A stretch of 24,053 nucleotides of DNA from Mesotaenium endlicherianum (lineage: Eukaryota > Streptophyta > Zygnematophyceae > Zygnematales > Mesotaeniaceae): NCBI GenBank assembly GCA_009602735.1, contig WELA01009927.1:1-24053 (forward strand), in the 5' to 3' direction. The notes beneath the pieces were generated by a model. It made no database searches, was not told the origin of the DNA, and saw only the letters and a list, made by a program, of their open reading frames with translations. This document shows positions 1 to 8,606 of this stretch, one piece after another. The position numbers were made by a program, and so were the translations under genes. The number at the start of each line of letters is the position of its first letter. Position 1 is the stretch's first letter.

Positions 1-2
1 CA

Positions 3-1166
3 TATGATTCAGAGGACAAGCCGGTCCCCATACCGGGAATAGTGGGAGATCAGACTCATCCGGATGGTGAGCATGCGCCCGATAGCTTCAAGGATACGGT
101 ATTCTACCTCACACTCCTGCCAGCTTACAATGAAGTTGAGAAAAGGAGCTGGGAGTACTTGGCCAGGGAAGCAGGACAGCAGATGTTCTCTCCCCACTGG
201 TTCCCGTGTAAACTGAGGAAGGCTGAGCACGGACCCCAGTACTACCAGCAGCCAACAGACTGGAGGTGGATGACCGTCACAAATAAGAAGCAGGAGTGTG
301 ACCGAGCCCAACCGGATGACTTCCACTATGGCCTAGACGGCTATCTCATCCTACCACCTCACATTGCCCCTTGGGACCCCAGGCTGAATGGATGCCTGAG
401 CAATATGAATGCAGAGACCAAGGAACATAGGAGGAGGGGAAGAGAGTACTTCTCTAAGGGAAAGCATGCCTTTGTCAAATGGGCAAAGAATGCAGGCCGG
501 ATAGATATCAGTAGGCTGAAGGCCAAGCAACCTCCAGCGCGCCCTAAGAAAGGGAGGTCGGTAGACTACTCCATGTCTACTAGGGAGCAGGACGACTTAG
601 TGGACGAGACCCCTACTCTCTCCGAGGAGGAGGATGAGGAGGATGAGGGAGGAGAACAAGGCAGAGGAGAAGCATCAGCAGCAGGTACTCAGGATACCCA
701 GCGAGAGGCAGTGGCACGTCCTAAAGAACCACGATCAGGTGTGTGGAATGTGAGACCCGTTATGGCGACAACTGGACCCCGCGCGCGCTCCCCCAGCCCA
801 CCTGCCCAGGCAGGGGAAGAAGCTGATTCGACGGTACTGGGCAGCAGACCCAGACAGAAATCCCCAGAGGACAGGGATGCCAGAAGAGAGACACGCGGGT
901 GGGCCAGAGGTATGCCAGCCTCCCCCTCCGCTCGAGGGCATGTACCTCTAGCCAATGTATTTCAGCATCCTACTGGAATGCCTGTCTATGTGGGAATCAA
1001 CACCCAAATAGTTGAAGAGCAGGCCACCATCCTCCGTTCTCCCCGAGGGCCAACTTTAGAGCAAACCGGGTTCTTTAGAAGGCCAGCTGACAGACCTAGA
1101 GGGCTGTCCAGATCTAGGTCCAGATCTCCGTCTCCTGATCCTGAAGCCCCAGGAACAACCCCTTAA
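3..1166 (+). CDS. 3'-proximal ORF of LTR retrotransposon family A, 5' partial
   Basis: This reading frame is already open at the left edge, so the product is 5'-truncated by the window; the GTG at 42 is not a credible start. About 388 codons are visible, ending in TAA just upstream of a polypurine tract and LTR. I do not recognise the family. The first half holds a conserved block (DWRWMT, PHIAPWDPRLNG, SFSKGKHA-like FSKGKHAFVKWA). The second half is low complexity: an acidic run near 610-660 (SEEEDEEDEGG), a conserved RGHVPLANVFQHPTGMP block near 930-980, and an RS-rich tail (LSRSRSRSPSP) at 1105-1140. A second copy lies at 5576-7221 in the same position relative to an LTR. The place between pol and the 3' LTR is where env-like or accessory ORFs sit, but no signal peptide or membrane segment is visible. 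It could be a nucleic-acid-binding accessory protein, or the only ORF of a non-autonomous element. Retroelement origin is well supported; function is unknown. Confidence 0.7.
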   Translation, partial: YDSEDKPVPIPGIVGDQTHPDGEHAPDSFKDTVFYLTLLPAYNEVEKRSWEYLAREAGQQMFSPHWFPCKLRKAEHGPQYYQQPTDWRWMTVTNKKQECDRAQPDDFHYGLDGYLILPPHIAPWDPRLNGCLSNMNAETKEHRRRGREYFSKGKHAFVKWAKNAGRIDISRLKAKQPPARPKKGRSVDYSMSTREQDDLVDETPTLSEEEDEEDEGGEQGRGEASAAGTQDTQREAVARPKEPRSGVWNVRPVMATTGPRARSPSPPAQAGEEADSTVLGSRPRQKSPEDRDARRETRGWARGMPASPSARGHVPLANVFQHPTGMPVYVGINTQIVEEQATILRSPRGPTLEQTGFFRRPADRPRGLSRSRSRSPSPDPEAPGTTP

Positions 1167-1244
1167 GGTGACACGCTGAAGAGGCAGTCAGTAAGGGAGG
1201 CTGGTCAGGTTCAGTTCCCTTATTTAAAATTTCTGCAGTTTAAT

Positions 1245-1279
1245 GTTGTCGAGGCGACAACAAGTTAAGTTGGAGGGAT
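1245..1279 (+). promoter_or_regulatory. Hairpin plus polypurine tract before LTR A1
   Basis: A perfect 7-bp stem with a 3-nt loop (GTTGTCGAGGCGACAAC, 1245-1261) is followed by a purine-rich stretch (TTGGAGGGA, about 1270-1278) abutting the LTR TG. The same hairpin and tract occur at 7272-7306. Placement fits the polypurine primer for plus-strand DNA synthesis. The role of the hairpin is inferred only. Confidence 0.65.
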
Positions 1280-1998
1280 TGTAATGAATCAGTATATTAG
1301 TGGATATAATATTCATTTAAATATAATAGTTAATTAAGTTCAGCCTGCTGAACTTTAGTTAATAGTCAGTCTGCTGGACTTTACATAATTATCAGTTTAA
1401 TGACTCAGCCGAAAGCAGCAGGCTGAAGTCCATATAAGTCAGCTTGCTGACCCATTCTTTGACAGCCAGCTGACTTCCGTACTCGGTAGCAGCGAACTGC
1501 CTTGATATGCATCTAAGTGCGATATGCTAGATGAATAGCCAGATGACATCCCTATGATGGATGGCTATTCGGGATGATGGGAGATGGCGGTGGATTTGGT
1601 TAACCGAGGTCCTACCAACGTGGTTAACTCCCGGGTAGGCGGTGCCATCGCACTGACCGTTGAACAGTAAACTCATTCCATGTACATATGCTAGGCATTG
1701 CTCTCGAGTTCGGCATTCGGAAACGAGGCCAACTCTCTTGTACAGCTTACTGAGAGAGATCTGAATCCAAGGCGAGAAGCCATTGATACGCACTGTCTTC
1801 TAACCTTGCTTATGTATGAGTTTACTGATTTGCATTATTGATGCTAGTTTACTCTCATTTGACTGACGAGTAGTATTCCCTGCTAGTGTATTGTCCTTTG
1901 CCGTTTAACGAGTTAACGGAAATACCATAAAGATTACTTGCTGATATAAAGATCTTTATTAATTGTTAATCGCCTATTTGGTAAGTCGATTCATTTCA
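1280..1998 (+). repeat. LTR of retrotransposon family A, copy 1 (3' LTR)
   Basis: The repeat begins TGTAATGAATC directly after a polypurine tract and ends GATTCATTTCA, giving TG...CA termini. A 719-bp homologue, about 88% identical by eye, lies at 7307-8025 and stops matching at exactly the same base. A central block, 1574-1805, is about 95% identical between copies. A TATA-like GATATAAAG lies near 1942. Immediately downstream (1999) the sequence is mid-gag coding DNA of another element. This LTR is therefore best read as the 3' LTR of a family A copy inserted into family B. The expected 5-bp target duplication would be CTCAA (1999-2003), with its partner outside the window. Confidence 0.85.
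1341..1472. promoter_or_regulatory. Array of CAGC-NN-GCTG palindromes in LTR U3
   Basis: Four exact CAGCNNGCTG palindromes (1341-1350, 1416-1425, 1440-1449, 1463-1472) and one near-match (1367-1376) cluster in the 5' third of the LTR. Three exact copies persist in the second LTR (7368-7377, 7467-7476, 7490-7499). Clustered short palindromes in U3 suggest dimeric transcription-factor sites. No factor can be named. Confidence 0.5.
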
Positions 1999-2640
1999 CT
2001 CAAACAACTCGGTGACCCTACTTGGGTAGAGTTTGTCAAGAAACTGCATGAGAAGTTTGATGTGATCAATCAGCAGGAGAAAGCTATCTATGCGATGATC
2101 TCCTTGACACTGAAGCAGACCACTTCAGTTGCTAAGTATGCTCAAAAGTTCCAAGAGAACATAATGAAGCAGCCAAACTTGCCAAAGCGGTATAGGATAC
2201 CATACTTCAAGTATGGCTTGAAATCCGAAGTCTCTGGTCATTTTGCTGAGAAGAAGTATGAGAAACTGGCTGACTTGATCCGGGATCCTGATGCCTGGGA
2301 TCAGCAGCACTTCAATCACAAGCGCCAGAGTAATGCTTTGGTGTCTAAGGTCGTCAAAATGCCCCACAGTTCCTACAATGCAACTGAAGGAGACCAGGCT
2401 GAGGATGATCAGGGTGATGAATATGGGTATGAGTACAATGCTATGCAGGCTAGAGGTAGAGGTGGTTTCTCTCGAAGTGGCTATGGAAGAGGTGGTGGTA
2501 GGACTAAGCCGAGACCAGCCTCATCAAAATTGATTTGCTTCCATCGCCAGCAGCCAGGTCACTTCAGAGAGCAGTGTCTAGACAAGCACCTCCCAAAGGT
2601 CGAGTGGAAAGACCAGCCTTTAAAAGACAACAGTCAGTAA
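1999..2640 (+). pseudogene. gag: Gag fragment, Ty3/Gypsy family B
   Basis: Coding sense begins immediately after the inserted LTR (LKQLGDPTWVEFVKKLHEKF), inside the capsid-like Retrotrans_gag domain, so the N-terminal part of Gag lies beyond the insertion, off-window. The pattern ending KYAQKFQ, then PKRYRIPYFKYGL, is typical of this family. A glycine/arginine-rich stretch (RGRGGFSRSGYGRGGGR, about 2450-2505) precedes a nucleocapsid zinc knuckle. The knuckle reads CFHRQQPGHFREQC, so the second Cys of CX2CX4HX4C is Arg and zinc binding is probably lost. The frame ends at TAA 2638-2640. The protease frame starts before that stop in the -1 frame, which may be a programmed frameshift or simple decay. 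Confidence 0.8.
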
Positions 2641-3449
2641 TCCAGTCTACTGATTGTGAGGATACTAGAGGTAGTGAGTCGTCACTAGCTGCCCTCGTAG
2701 CAGGTATTATGGGTCCTGCTGAACTGGATTCACTATGCATGCCTGACAACCAGATAAAGGAGACCATCAGCGATATGGACATCCAGAGAGTGCACACTCC
2801 GGATGATCTTGTTCCATCTGATGTCCAACATTTCTTTGCTAAGTCAGGAGAACAATGCGAAAGTGAGGAAAAGACAGTCCCCCCTATCCTACTGCATTGC
2901 ATGATTGTAGGTAGGAAGGTGAGGGCATTTCTTGACAGAGGGGCGTCACATACTTTCATCTTTAAGGACTTAGTTAAGCAGCTAAGGCTGCCTACTGTCA
3001 CCCTAGGGAATAGAAAAATATTCCTTAGAGATGTCTCAAGTATCATGGGAGGAATTATAACCAAGCCTATTGAGGTCCAGTTAGGTTCTAGCATTGCAAT
3101 TCTAACTGAAACGCTTACATTTGAGGTACTCAACACTGGCTTCTATAATCTCGTGCTAGGCAAGTCCTGGCTTAATAGACATCAAGCTGAAGTGTGTTGG
3201 AGCAGAGGTACAGTTAAAGTGAGAGGAGCCAGTGATGGGCAGACTAACTTGGCACCCACCTGTGCTCTTCCTCTTGTCCTGTATGGATGGCAAATGAAGG
3301 AAAAGGAGAGGCTTCCAGGAGGATGCAAATTGCTGAATGCAATGGAGTTCATCGACAGCTGGAACCAAAAGGAAGACAGAATGTTCTGTCTGCTGCTAAG
3401 AGAGGTACCTCCTCAACCTAAAGAAGTGGTTGAGAAAAAAATCATCTAG
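2535..3449 (+). pseudogene. Aspartic protease region of family B pol
   Basis: This frame overlaps the end of gag by about 100 nt and lies in the -1 frame relative to it. It contains a retropepsin-like core: RKVRAFLDRGASHTFI near 2915-2965 corresponds to the family motif FLxDSGA(S/T)xxFI, and YNLVLGKSWLNRHQAEVCW near 3140-3200 to the conserved LGxxWLxxH segment. The active-site triad reads D-R-G instead of D-S/T-G, so the protease is presumably dead. The frame continues into the spacer that normally leads to reverse transcriptase (LLREVPPQPKEVV) and then stops at 3447-3449. No RT motifs follow, so the polymerase has been deleted at this junction. Confidence 0.8.
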
Positions 3450-3679
3450 CACTTACTCACTTTCAGAAGAAGTCCAAACTGTCGAGGAGGGAGAACCGCT
3501 GGAGCCAGATGCTGGAGCGGTTTCAAGTCCAAATTGACTACAAACCAGGGAAGTTGAACCCTGCTGATGCACTCTCTAGAAGACCTTACTTGCACGAAAG
3601 GAACTTTAGTCAGCATGGTGTAGATAAAGTCCTTTGTGTACTCACTTCACCAAAGGTGAAAAAGTCCTTCCTTGAATAA
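3443..3679 (+). pseudogene. RNase H C-terminal remnant of family B pol
   Basis: A switch of frame reveals HLALTHFQKKSKLSRRENRW and IDYKPGKLNPADALSRRP, the well-known C-terminal segment of the Ty3/Gypsy RNase H domain (family pattern DHxxLxxF...LSRRQARW...YRPGxxNxxADALSRR). The first visible residue pair reads NH rather than DH. Everything upstream (the whole RT and the RNase H N-terminus, several hundred codons) is missing between the protease spacer and this point. TAA at 3677-3679 ends the frame, and integrase sequence resumes in the same frame right after it. Confidence 0.85.
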
Positions 3680-4514
3680 CTTAGGAAAGCCTACCTTTCT
3701 GACCCAACATTTGAGCCCAGCCCCACTGTTGGTGTATGTCCTGCTACTTCACTCGGGTATAGACTTAAGGGTGGGGTCTGGGTAACTGAAACCACTTCAG
3801 GCAGGCTGAAGCTGGTCATTCCTAATAACTTGGAAATAAGGTCCCTTTTACTAGTCAAGCCCATGCCAGTTTTTTGGGTGGGCATTCGGGGCAGGCCAAA
3901 ACTGTTGGCAAACTGGCAAAATATTATTATTGGGAGGGATTACCTTGGGAGGTCTTGAAATATGTTGGCTCCTCTGAGCAGTGCCAAAGGAATAAGTCTA
4001 GGCACACACCACCGGGGGGCCTCTTACAACCGCTGCTTATTCCAGCTGGCCGCTGGGAAACAATTTCATGGACTGGGTGGTAACACTACCAAGAACTGCC
4101 AATGGGCATGATTCGATACTGGTAGTAGTGGATAAACTGACAAAAATGGTCATCTTCATCCCCACAATTGTCAAAGTAACTGCACTCGAAACAGCGAAAC
4201 TGACAAAAATGGTCATCTTCATCCCCACAATTGTCAAAGTAACTGCACTCGAAACAGCGAGACAGTTCTACAACCATGTAGTATGCCAACATGGGCTACC
4301 CTCTAATATTATCTCAGTCAGAAACTCAAAGATTACCTCTAAATTCTGGAGAGCTTTAATGGGGTTTATGGGAGTCAGGCAGCTGCTCAGCACAGCAAAC
4401 CACCCTCAGACTGATGGGCAGACAGAAAGAACTAACCTAGTTCTGCAAGAGGTGCTGAGAGCATATATTAACCAAAAACAAGATAATTGTGATAATCTGT
4501 CACCTCAAATCTAG
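3680..4514 (+). pseudogene. Integrase zinc-finger and catalytic core, family B
   Basis: The integrase N-terminus reads across two frames: frame 2 from 3680 (LRKAYLSDPTF) shifts near 3870 to GGHSGQAKTVGKLAKYYYW, and shifts again near 4065 into FMDWVVTLPRTANGHDSIL. The HHCC finger is damaged; the first Cys of SSEQCQRNK is Ser. In the core, the first catalytic Asp survives (MDWV) and the Glu survives (HPQTDGQTERTN). The second Asp, expected in ISDRDxxFTSxFW, reads ISVRNSKITSKFW, so the DD(35)E triad is broken. A 63-bp tandem duplication at 4134-4259 adds 21 residues between the first and second catalytic positions. TAG at 4512-4514 interrupts the frame. Confidence 0.85.
4134..4259 (+). repeat. 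63-bp perfect tandem duplication inside integrase
   Basis: Two adjacent copies (4134-4196 and 4197-4259) appear identical at every base and are in frame, duplicating 21 residues that start KLTKMVIFIPTIV. Their identity contrasts with the decayed surrounding gene, which points to a recent slippage or unequal exchange, or to an assembly artefact. Confidence 0.9.
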
Positions 4515-5228
4515 TTTGCGGTCAATAGTGCGGTGCACGCGCCAACGGGCAAGGCTCCTTTTAAACTCAGCCTGGGTAGAGTTCCTAAGTCTACTTCAAA
4601 TGTCCTGCGGGAGTCTTTAACTCACCCTGAAGGGATTGACAATTCGGTCTCCCTCCAATCAACACAGGAGTTTGCTGACACCCTGTCAGAAGTCCAACAG
4701 AACCTGCACAAAGGCCAGACAAACCAACAAAAATATGCTAATCAGCACCGTCGTGAACAGATATTTACTAAGGGCAATTTGGTCAAACTGCATTCTCAGC
4801 ACCTGTACCTACCTGGTGTGGTCATGAAAAAGCTTGGTCCTGTCTGGGTCGGTCCATATTCGGTGGTGCGCCGTGTCGGTCAGAATGCTTACAAACTGAA
4901 CATGTCAGCAGAATATAAGGGCCACCCGGTCTTTAATGTCTCCTTCCTGGAACAATACATCAAAGGTGACACGCTGTTCACAGGTCGGTTACCTGTCCAA
5001 CCGGGACCGGTCCCCGCTGTCCGGGATGGTGACCCTGAGGAGTATGAGGTTGAGGAGATTTTAGACGCTCGCTCTATCCGTCGCTCATCTAAATATGTCA
5101 TGAAGTACCTAGTCAGATGGAAGGGTTACGACGCCTTTGGCGACACTTGGGAATGTAAGCAACGGCTGACCAATGCCAAAGGGGCGTTGAAACGGTTCTA
5201 CCTTCGGGCGGCTGGCACCCCTCCCTAA
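4515..5228 (+). pseudogene. Integrase C-terminus with chromodomain, family B
   Basis: This is the same frame as the integrase core, continuing after one in-frame TAG. It carries FAVNSAVHAPTGKAPF, GNLVKLHSQHL, GPVWVGPYSVVRRVGQNAYKL and HPVFNVSFLEQY, the family's GPF/Y-type C-terminal module. A chromodomain follows at about 5040-5205 (EYEVEEILDAR, YLVRWKGYDAFGDTWE). The aromatic positions Y, W and W expected of a canonical methyl-lysine-binding cage are present. Chromodomains of this class are known to guide chromovirus integration to heterochromatin. The stretch from 4515 to the stop at 5226-5228 is uninterrupted, so this is the best-preserved part of family B. Confidence 0.88.
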
Positions 5229-5253
5229 CTGTCATCTTAGTGGCCATGGACAG

Positions 5254-5350
5254 GTGACAGGAGGTCCTGTCTCCATATAATTTGGCGAAGAATGTGACAG
5301 TTAGTGACAGTTGTGACAGGCAGCCCACCTTAAAATTAAGTTGGAGGGAG
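5254..5350 (+). promoter_or_regulatory. GTGACAG repeats and polypurine tract of family B
   Basis: Four GTGACAG heptamers (5254-5260, 5294-5300, 5304-5310, 5313-5319) lie between the integrase stop and a purine-rich AAGTTGGAGGGAG (5338-5350). The tract closely resembles that of family A and abuts a TG, as expected for priming at the 3' LTR. The heptamers have no known role. Confidence 0.6.
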
Positions 5351-5575
5351 TGTGTTCCGTTTCAGGATCAGTAAGGAAATTTTTATAATCATTCTACACA
5401 CTCAATCTGCGCTCATACTCACTTTTTCTCTCTAACTCAATTCTCTCTTATACTCACTCACACAAGGTACTACACTCTAGGGACTCTCCCTATCACGTTC
5501 TTCTTAACCACGGGCACTCAATAGCGGCCAATTATCATGACTTCACTGATTGCATTGTGTTTATGATTGAGCAGG
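5351..5575 (+). repeat. Start of family B 3' LTR and junction with family A copy 2
   Basis: TGTGTTCCGTTTCAGG starts at the base where an LTR should begin after the polypurine tract. It does not match the family A LTR. A pyrimidine-rich stretch follows (about 5420-5465). A TACTACA at 5467-5473 could be the LTR end (about 123 bp), but no second copy is present to prove it. By 5576 the sequence is the ORF of a family A copy, so the true boundary lies somewhere between about 5473 and 5575. Confidence 0.5.
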
Positions 5576-7221
5576 ATGACCCAGAAGTTGGAACTTAAGA
5601 GGAAGAGAAGAGCGGAAGAGGCACATGCAGAATACTTGCAATTCCGTGGCGACATCGAATCTTCCTCCATCTCCGCTCGGGAATCACAACGACTCCAACA
5701 ACAGCGGGAGGCACAGAAGAAGAAGAAGGAGGAGGAGCAAGCCAGGCTGAGGCAGGAAGAACTCGACAGAAAAGCTGCAGAGGAGGCCAAGAAGGCGGAA
5801 GAGGAGAGGCAAGCCGAGGAGAGGCGGAAGCAGCAGGTTGAAGAAGAAGAACAGAGGAGAATCAGCAGCTACCGCTACACAGTACTGGGCAAGGGCTTTG
5901 ATCTACTGGAGGAGGCCTTCAAGTATGCCCAGAGTAGTTGCAGTGAGGCACAGCAGGAGATCCTGCAGAGGGAAGGGGAGACATCCAAACACTTTGACAA
6001 GTATATCGAGGTCAGCACAGGGCTACTCCTCTACTACAATTATGCCAGGATGGTAGGGTATACAGTTAGAGTGGCCAAAGCAATGGCCCAAATGAATGAG
6101 ACAGGAGCTGTATCGATCCCAGGTATCTAGGGAAAGGTTAGGGTCATCAGGATGATTCCCATAGACGCGGACAGCTTTAAGGACTCTACATCCCATAACC
6201 GGTTCAAGGCCATGTATAATGAGGTGGAAAGGAGAAGCTGGGAGTTCTTGGCCAGGGAAACCAGTCAGCTGGACTTCGCAGGGCACTGGTACCCGTGCAC
6301 CCTGAAAAGGACAGACCCTTCCTTTTTCCCAAAGCCCACCGATTGGCGGTGGATGACCATCAACATGAGGGACCAGCAGAATGACAAGGCAAAGGATGAG
6401 GATATCCTAACAGACCTACAGGGGAACATACTGTTGGCTCCTCACATTACAGCTTGGGACCCAAGACTGGATGGAGTAAGAGACTGCATGAGCCAACAAA
6501 TGCAGGAGGACAGGAGCAGGGTCCGTGAGTCCTTCTCTAAAGGGAAGCATGCTTCTGCCAAATGGGCAAGCAGGGAGAAAAGGACCTCTATGCGGTCCGG
6601 ACTCAACAGCCTCCACCAGCACCCAAAAGGGGAAGGTCAGTGTGGTACTCTTTTTCTCGGGAAGAGCTAGAGCAGTTGACAGAGGAAACCCCAACGGTCT
6701 CAGAGGAACCAGGGGAAGAAGAGGAGGAGGGGACAGAGGAAGAAGAGGAAGGCGAGGAGGACACTAGCCCCGCTATGGTCCTGTCACCTGCCATATCCCG
6801 TGTAAGGGAGAAGACTGGGATGGCCTTGCAACAGCTCGCTGAAGAGGAGGACATCACTTGGCTGGGAACTGCCAGAGGACAGAGCCCATCTGCAGGCACG
6901 GAGACCCAGTCAGACAGGGTAAACAGGAGGGTTTCTCGGAAGATAGCCAGAGGCCTGCCAGCATCTCCCTCGCAGAGAGGGCATGTACCCTTGGCTCATG
7001 TCATGCAACATCCTTCTGGAATGCCGATATATGTACCGGTCAGGAGGGCTGCCCAGGAGAAGGCTGCCTCCCTTCAGTTTCAGACTGTGCAAGAGGAAAC
7101 AGCCCAGTTACTGCGTTCTCCACGGGGCCCCTACGCAGGTCCCCTAGGCTTCAGGAGACCCCAAGACAGGAGGAGGTCTGGCTCTCCTGAGTATAGGGCC
7201 CCAGGAACATCTCCCTCCTAA
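5576..7221 (+). pseudogene. Family A 3' ORF, copy 2: coiled-coil plus unknown domain
   Basis: The first ATG in frame is at 5576 (MTQKLELKRKRR), just after an in-frame TGA at 5564-5566, so the N-terminus is visible here and the full product would be about 548 codons. Residues about 45-95 form a highly charged, heptad-like coiled coil rich in Glu, Lys, Arg and Gln. A middle block ending in PIPGI/SIPGI leads to the conserved domain shared with 3-1166: RSWEFLARE, PTDWRWMT, PHITAWDPRLDG, SFSKGKHASAKWA. Then come an acidic run, RGHVPLAHVMQHPSGMP and an RRP-rich tail. Two lesions are seen. TAG at 6128-6130 falls where the other copy has a sense codon, and a frameshift lies between about 6575 and 6600. 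No pol domain is visible in this copy. The stop could instead separate two natural ORFs, but copy 1 reads through. Function is unknown. Confidence 0.7.
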
Positions 7222-7271
7222 TGGCAGTAGGTTGGGGACGGAAGGGACAGCACGCTGTTACTAGTGTTAGT

Positions 7272-7306
7272 GTTGTCGAGGCGACAACATGATAAGTTGG
7301 AGGGAT
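7272..7306 (+). promoter_or_regulatory. Hairpin plus polypurine tract before LTR A2
   Basis: The same 17-nt hairpin (7272-7288) and purine tract as at 1245-1279 lie directly before the LTR, while the spacer between the ORF stop and the hairpin is unrelated in the two copies. Confidence 0.65.
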
Positions 7307-8025
7307 TGTAATGAATCAGTATATTGGTTGATATAATTTTCAAATAAATATTATAGTTGAATAAGTTCAGCCTGCTGAACTTTAGTTAATATTGAGTCTG
7401 CTGGACCTTATCAAATCATCAATTTAATGACTCAGCCGGAAGCAGTAGGCTGAAGTCAACTTAGGTCAGCTTGCTGACACATTCTTGGACAGCCAGCTGA
7501 CTTCCGTAGTCGGTCGCAGCGAACTGCCTAGATATGCATCTAACTGTGGTGTGCTAGATGAATGGCCAGATAACATCCTTAGGATGGATGGCAATTTGGA
7601 ATGATGGGAGATGGCGGTGGATTTGGTTATTCGAGGTCCTACCAACGTGGTTAACTCCCGGGTAGGCGGTGCCATTGCACTGGCCGTTGAACAGTAAACT
7701 TATTCCATGTACATATGCTAGGTATTGCTCTCGAGTTGGGCATTCGGAAACGAGGCCAACTCTCTTGTACAGCTTACTGAGAGAGATGTGAATCCAAGGC
7801 GAGAAGCCATTGATATGCACTGTCTCCTAGCCTTGCTTATGTGTGAGTTTTCTGATTGTATTATTGATGCTAGTTTACTTCCATTTGACTTCGGAGTATT
7901 GTCCACTGCTAGTGTGTTGTCTTTTGTTGTTTAATCAATTAACAAAAAATACCATAAAGATTACTTGCTGATATAAGGATTTTCATTAATTATCAATCCC
8001 CTTTTTGATAAGTCGATTTATTTCA
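7307..8025 (+). repeat. LTR of retrotransposon family A, copy 2 (3' LTR)
   Basis: It begins TGTAATGAATC and ends GATTTATTTCA and is 719 bp, the same length as 1280-1998 and about 88% identical by eye. Right-hand flank is ATTGG (8026-8030). No matching LTR is found upstream of 5576 in correct adjacency, so this copy has lost its 5' portion by truncation or recombination with family B. Confidence 0.85.
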
Positions 8026-8601
8026 ATTGGCCAGCAATATATATTGTGATTTTTTGGCTTCATCCCAAGTGGTTAAAAGTCCAACTAAATTCCAATACAA
8101 TTGGCTTACACATGTTATGGAAACTGGAATTAATACTTGTCTAATCAAAACAAGATTGAAAATACATTCAAACGACATGCTTATAAAGCATGGATTTGTG
8201 GATTGGTTCCAGGGTGCACGCACAGAGTCACGCAATTGCAGGCACATGTGTGACCGTGGTTTGAGGCGCCAATGTCACTTATGTTATGGTCAAATTTTTT
8301 GGATGGTGGCATATAAACATAAGCGTAAATGCGGAGGTATGGGTCCGTGTATGCATGGTCGCTCGCTCAATCCGAGACAAAATAATATTTACCCGCAGTT
8401 CATTGACGCGCGTGTCCTTAATTGCAAGCGAGATGCGATGCACATCACGTGTGGTTACCTTCCCTTATTTATTTATTTTCAATATTTTACCGGGAATCAA
8501 TCTGCTTCATATATTAATTTCATGTAAATGGCCTCTAAGTTAACGCGCGCGCAAGGGTTGCATGCATTTTGCTGGTACAAATTTGAACTGGAATTTGGGC
8601 T
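8026..8601. other. No recognisable gene
   Basis: This AT-rich stretch lies between two LTRs. A 166-codon open frame exists only by using a TTG start at the LTR edge and has no recognisable motifs. There is no repeat structure that I can see beyond a short GCGCGC tract near 8545-8550. It is probably host intergenic DNA or an unrecognised element fragment. Confidence 0.4.
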
Positions 8602-8606
8602 GCCAC

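Larger units (their letters stand above)
1999..5350 (+). mobile_element. Degenerate Ty3/Gypsy chromovirus (family B), internal part
   Basis: The domain order is gag, aspartic protease, [RT missing], RNase H C-terminus, integrase, chromodomain, polypurine tract. Integrase after RNase H identifies Ty3/Gypsy, and the C-terminal chromodomain identifies the chromovirus branch. The left end is interrupted by the family A LTR at 1998, and the first gag codons visible are already inside the gag domain. The reverse transcriptase and most of RNase H are deleted around 3440. Frame changes fall near 3870 and 4065, and in-frame stops at 3677, 4512 and elsewhere. The element cannot move on its own. Confidence 0.9.

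Noticed and set aside
2564-3136. 190-codon open frame antisense to family B protease
   Set aside because: Shadow of the protease frame, whose plus-strand motifs (DRGA, LGKSWLNRH) are unmistakable.
1280-8025. One complete element with 5' LTR at 1280 and 3' LTR at 8025 spanning gag-pol and the A ORF
   Set aside because: No primer-binding site follows the first LTR, gag starts mid-domain, the left LTR has its own upstream polypurine tract and A ORF, and a second polypurine tract with a different LTR start lies at 5338-5351. Nesting of two families explains this better.
8027-8527. 166-codon open frame on the plus strand beginning at the LTR edge
   Set aside because: It needs a TTG start, has no recognisable domain, and begins by accident at an LTR boundary.
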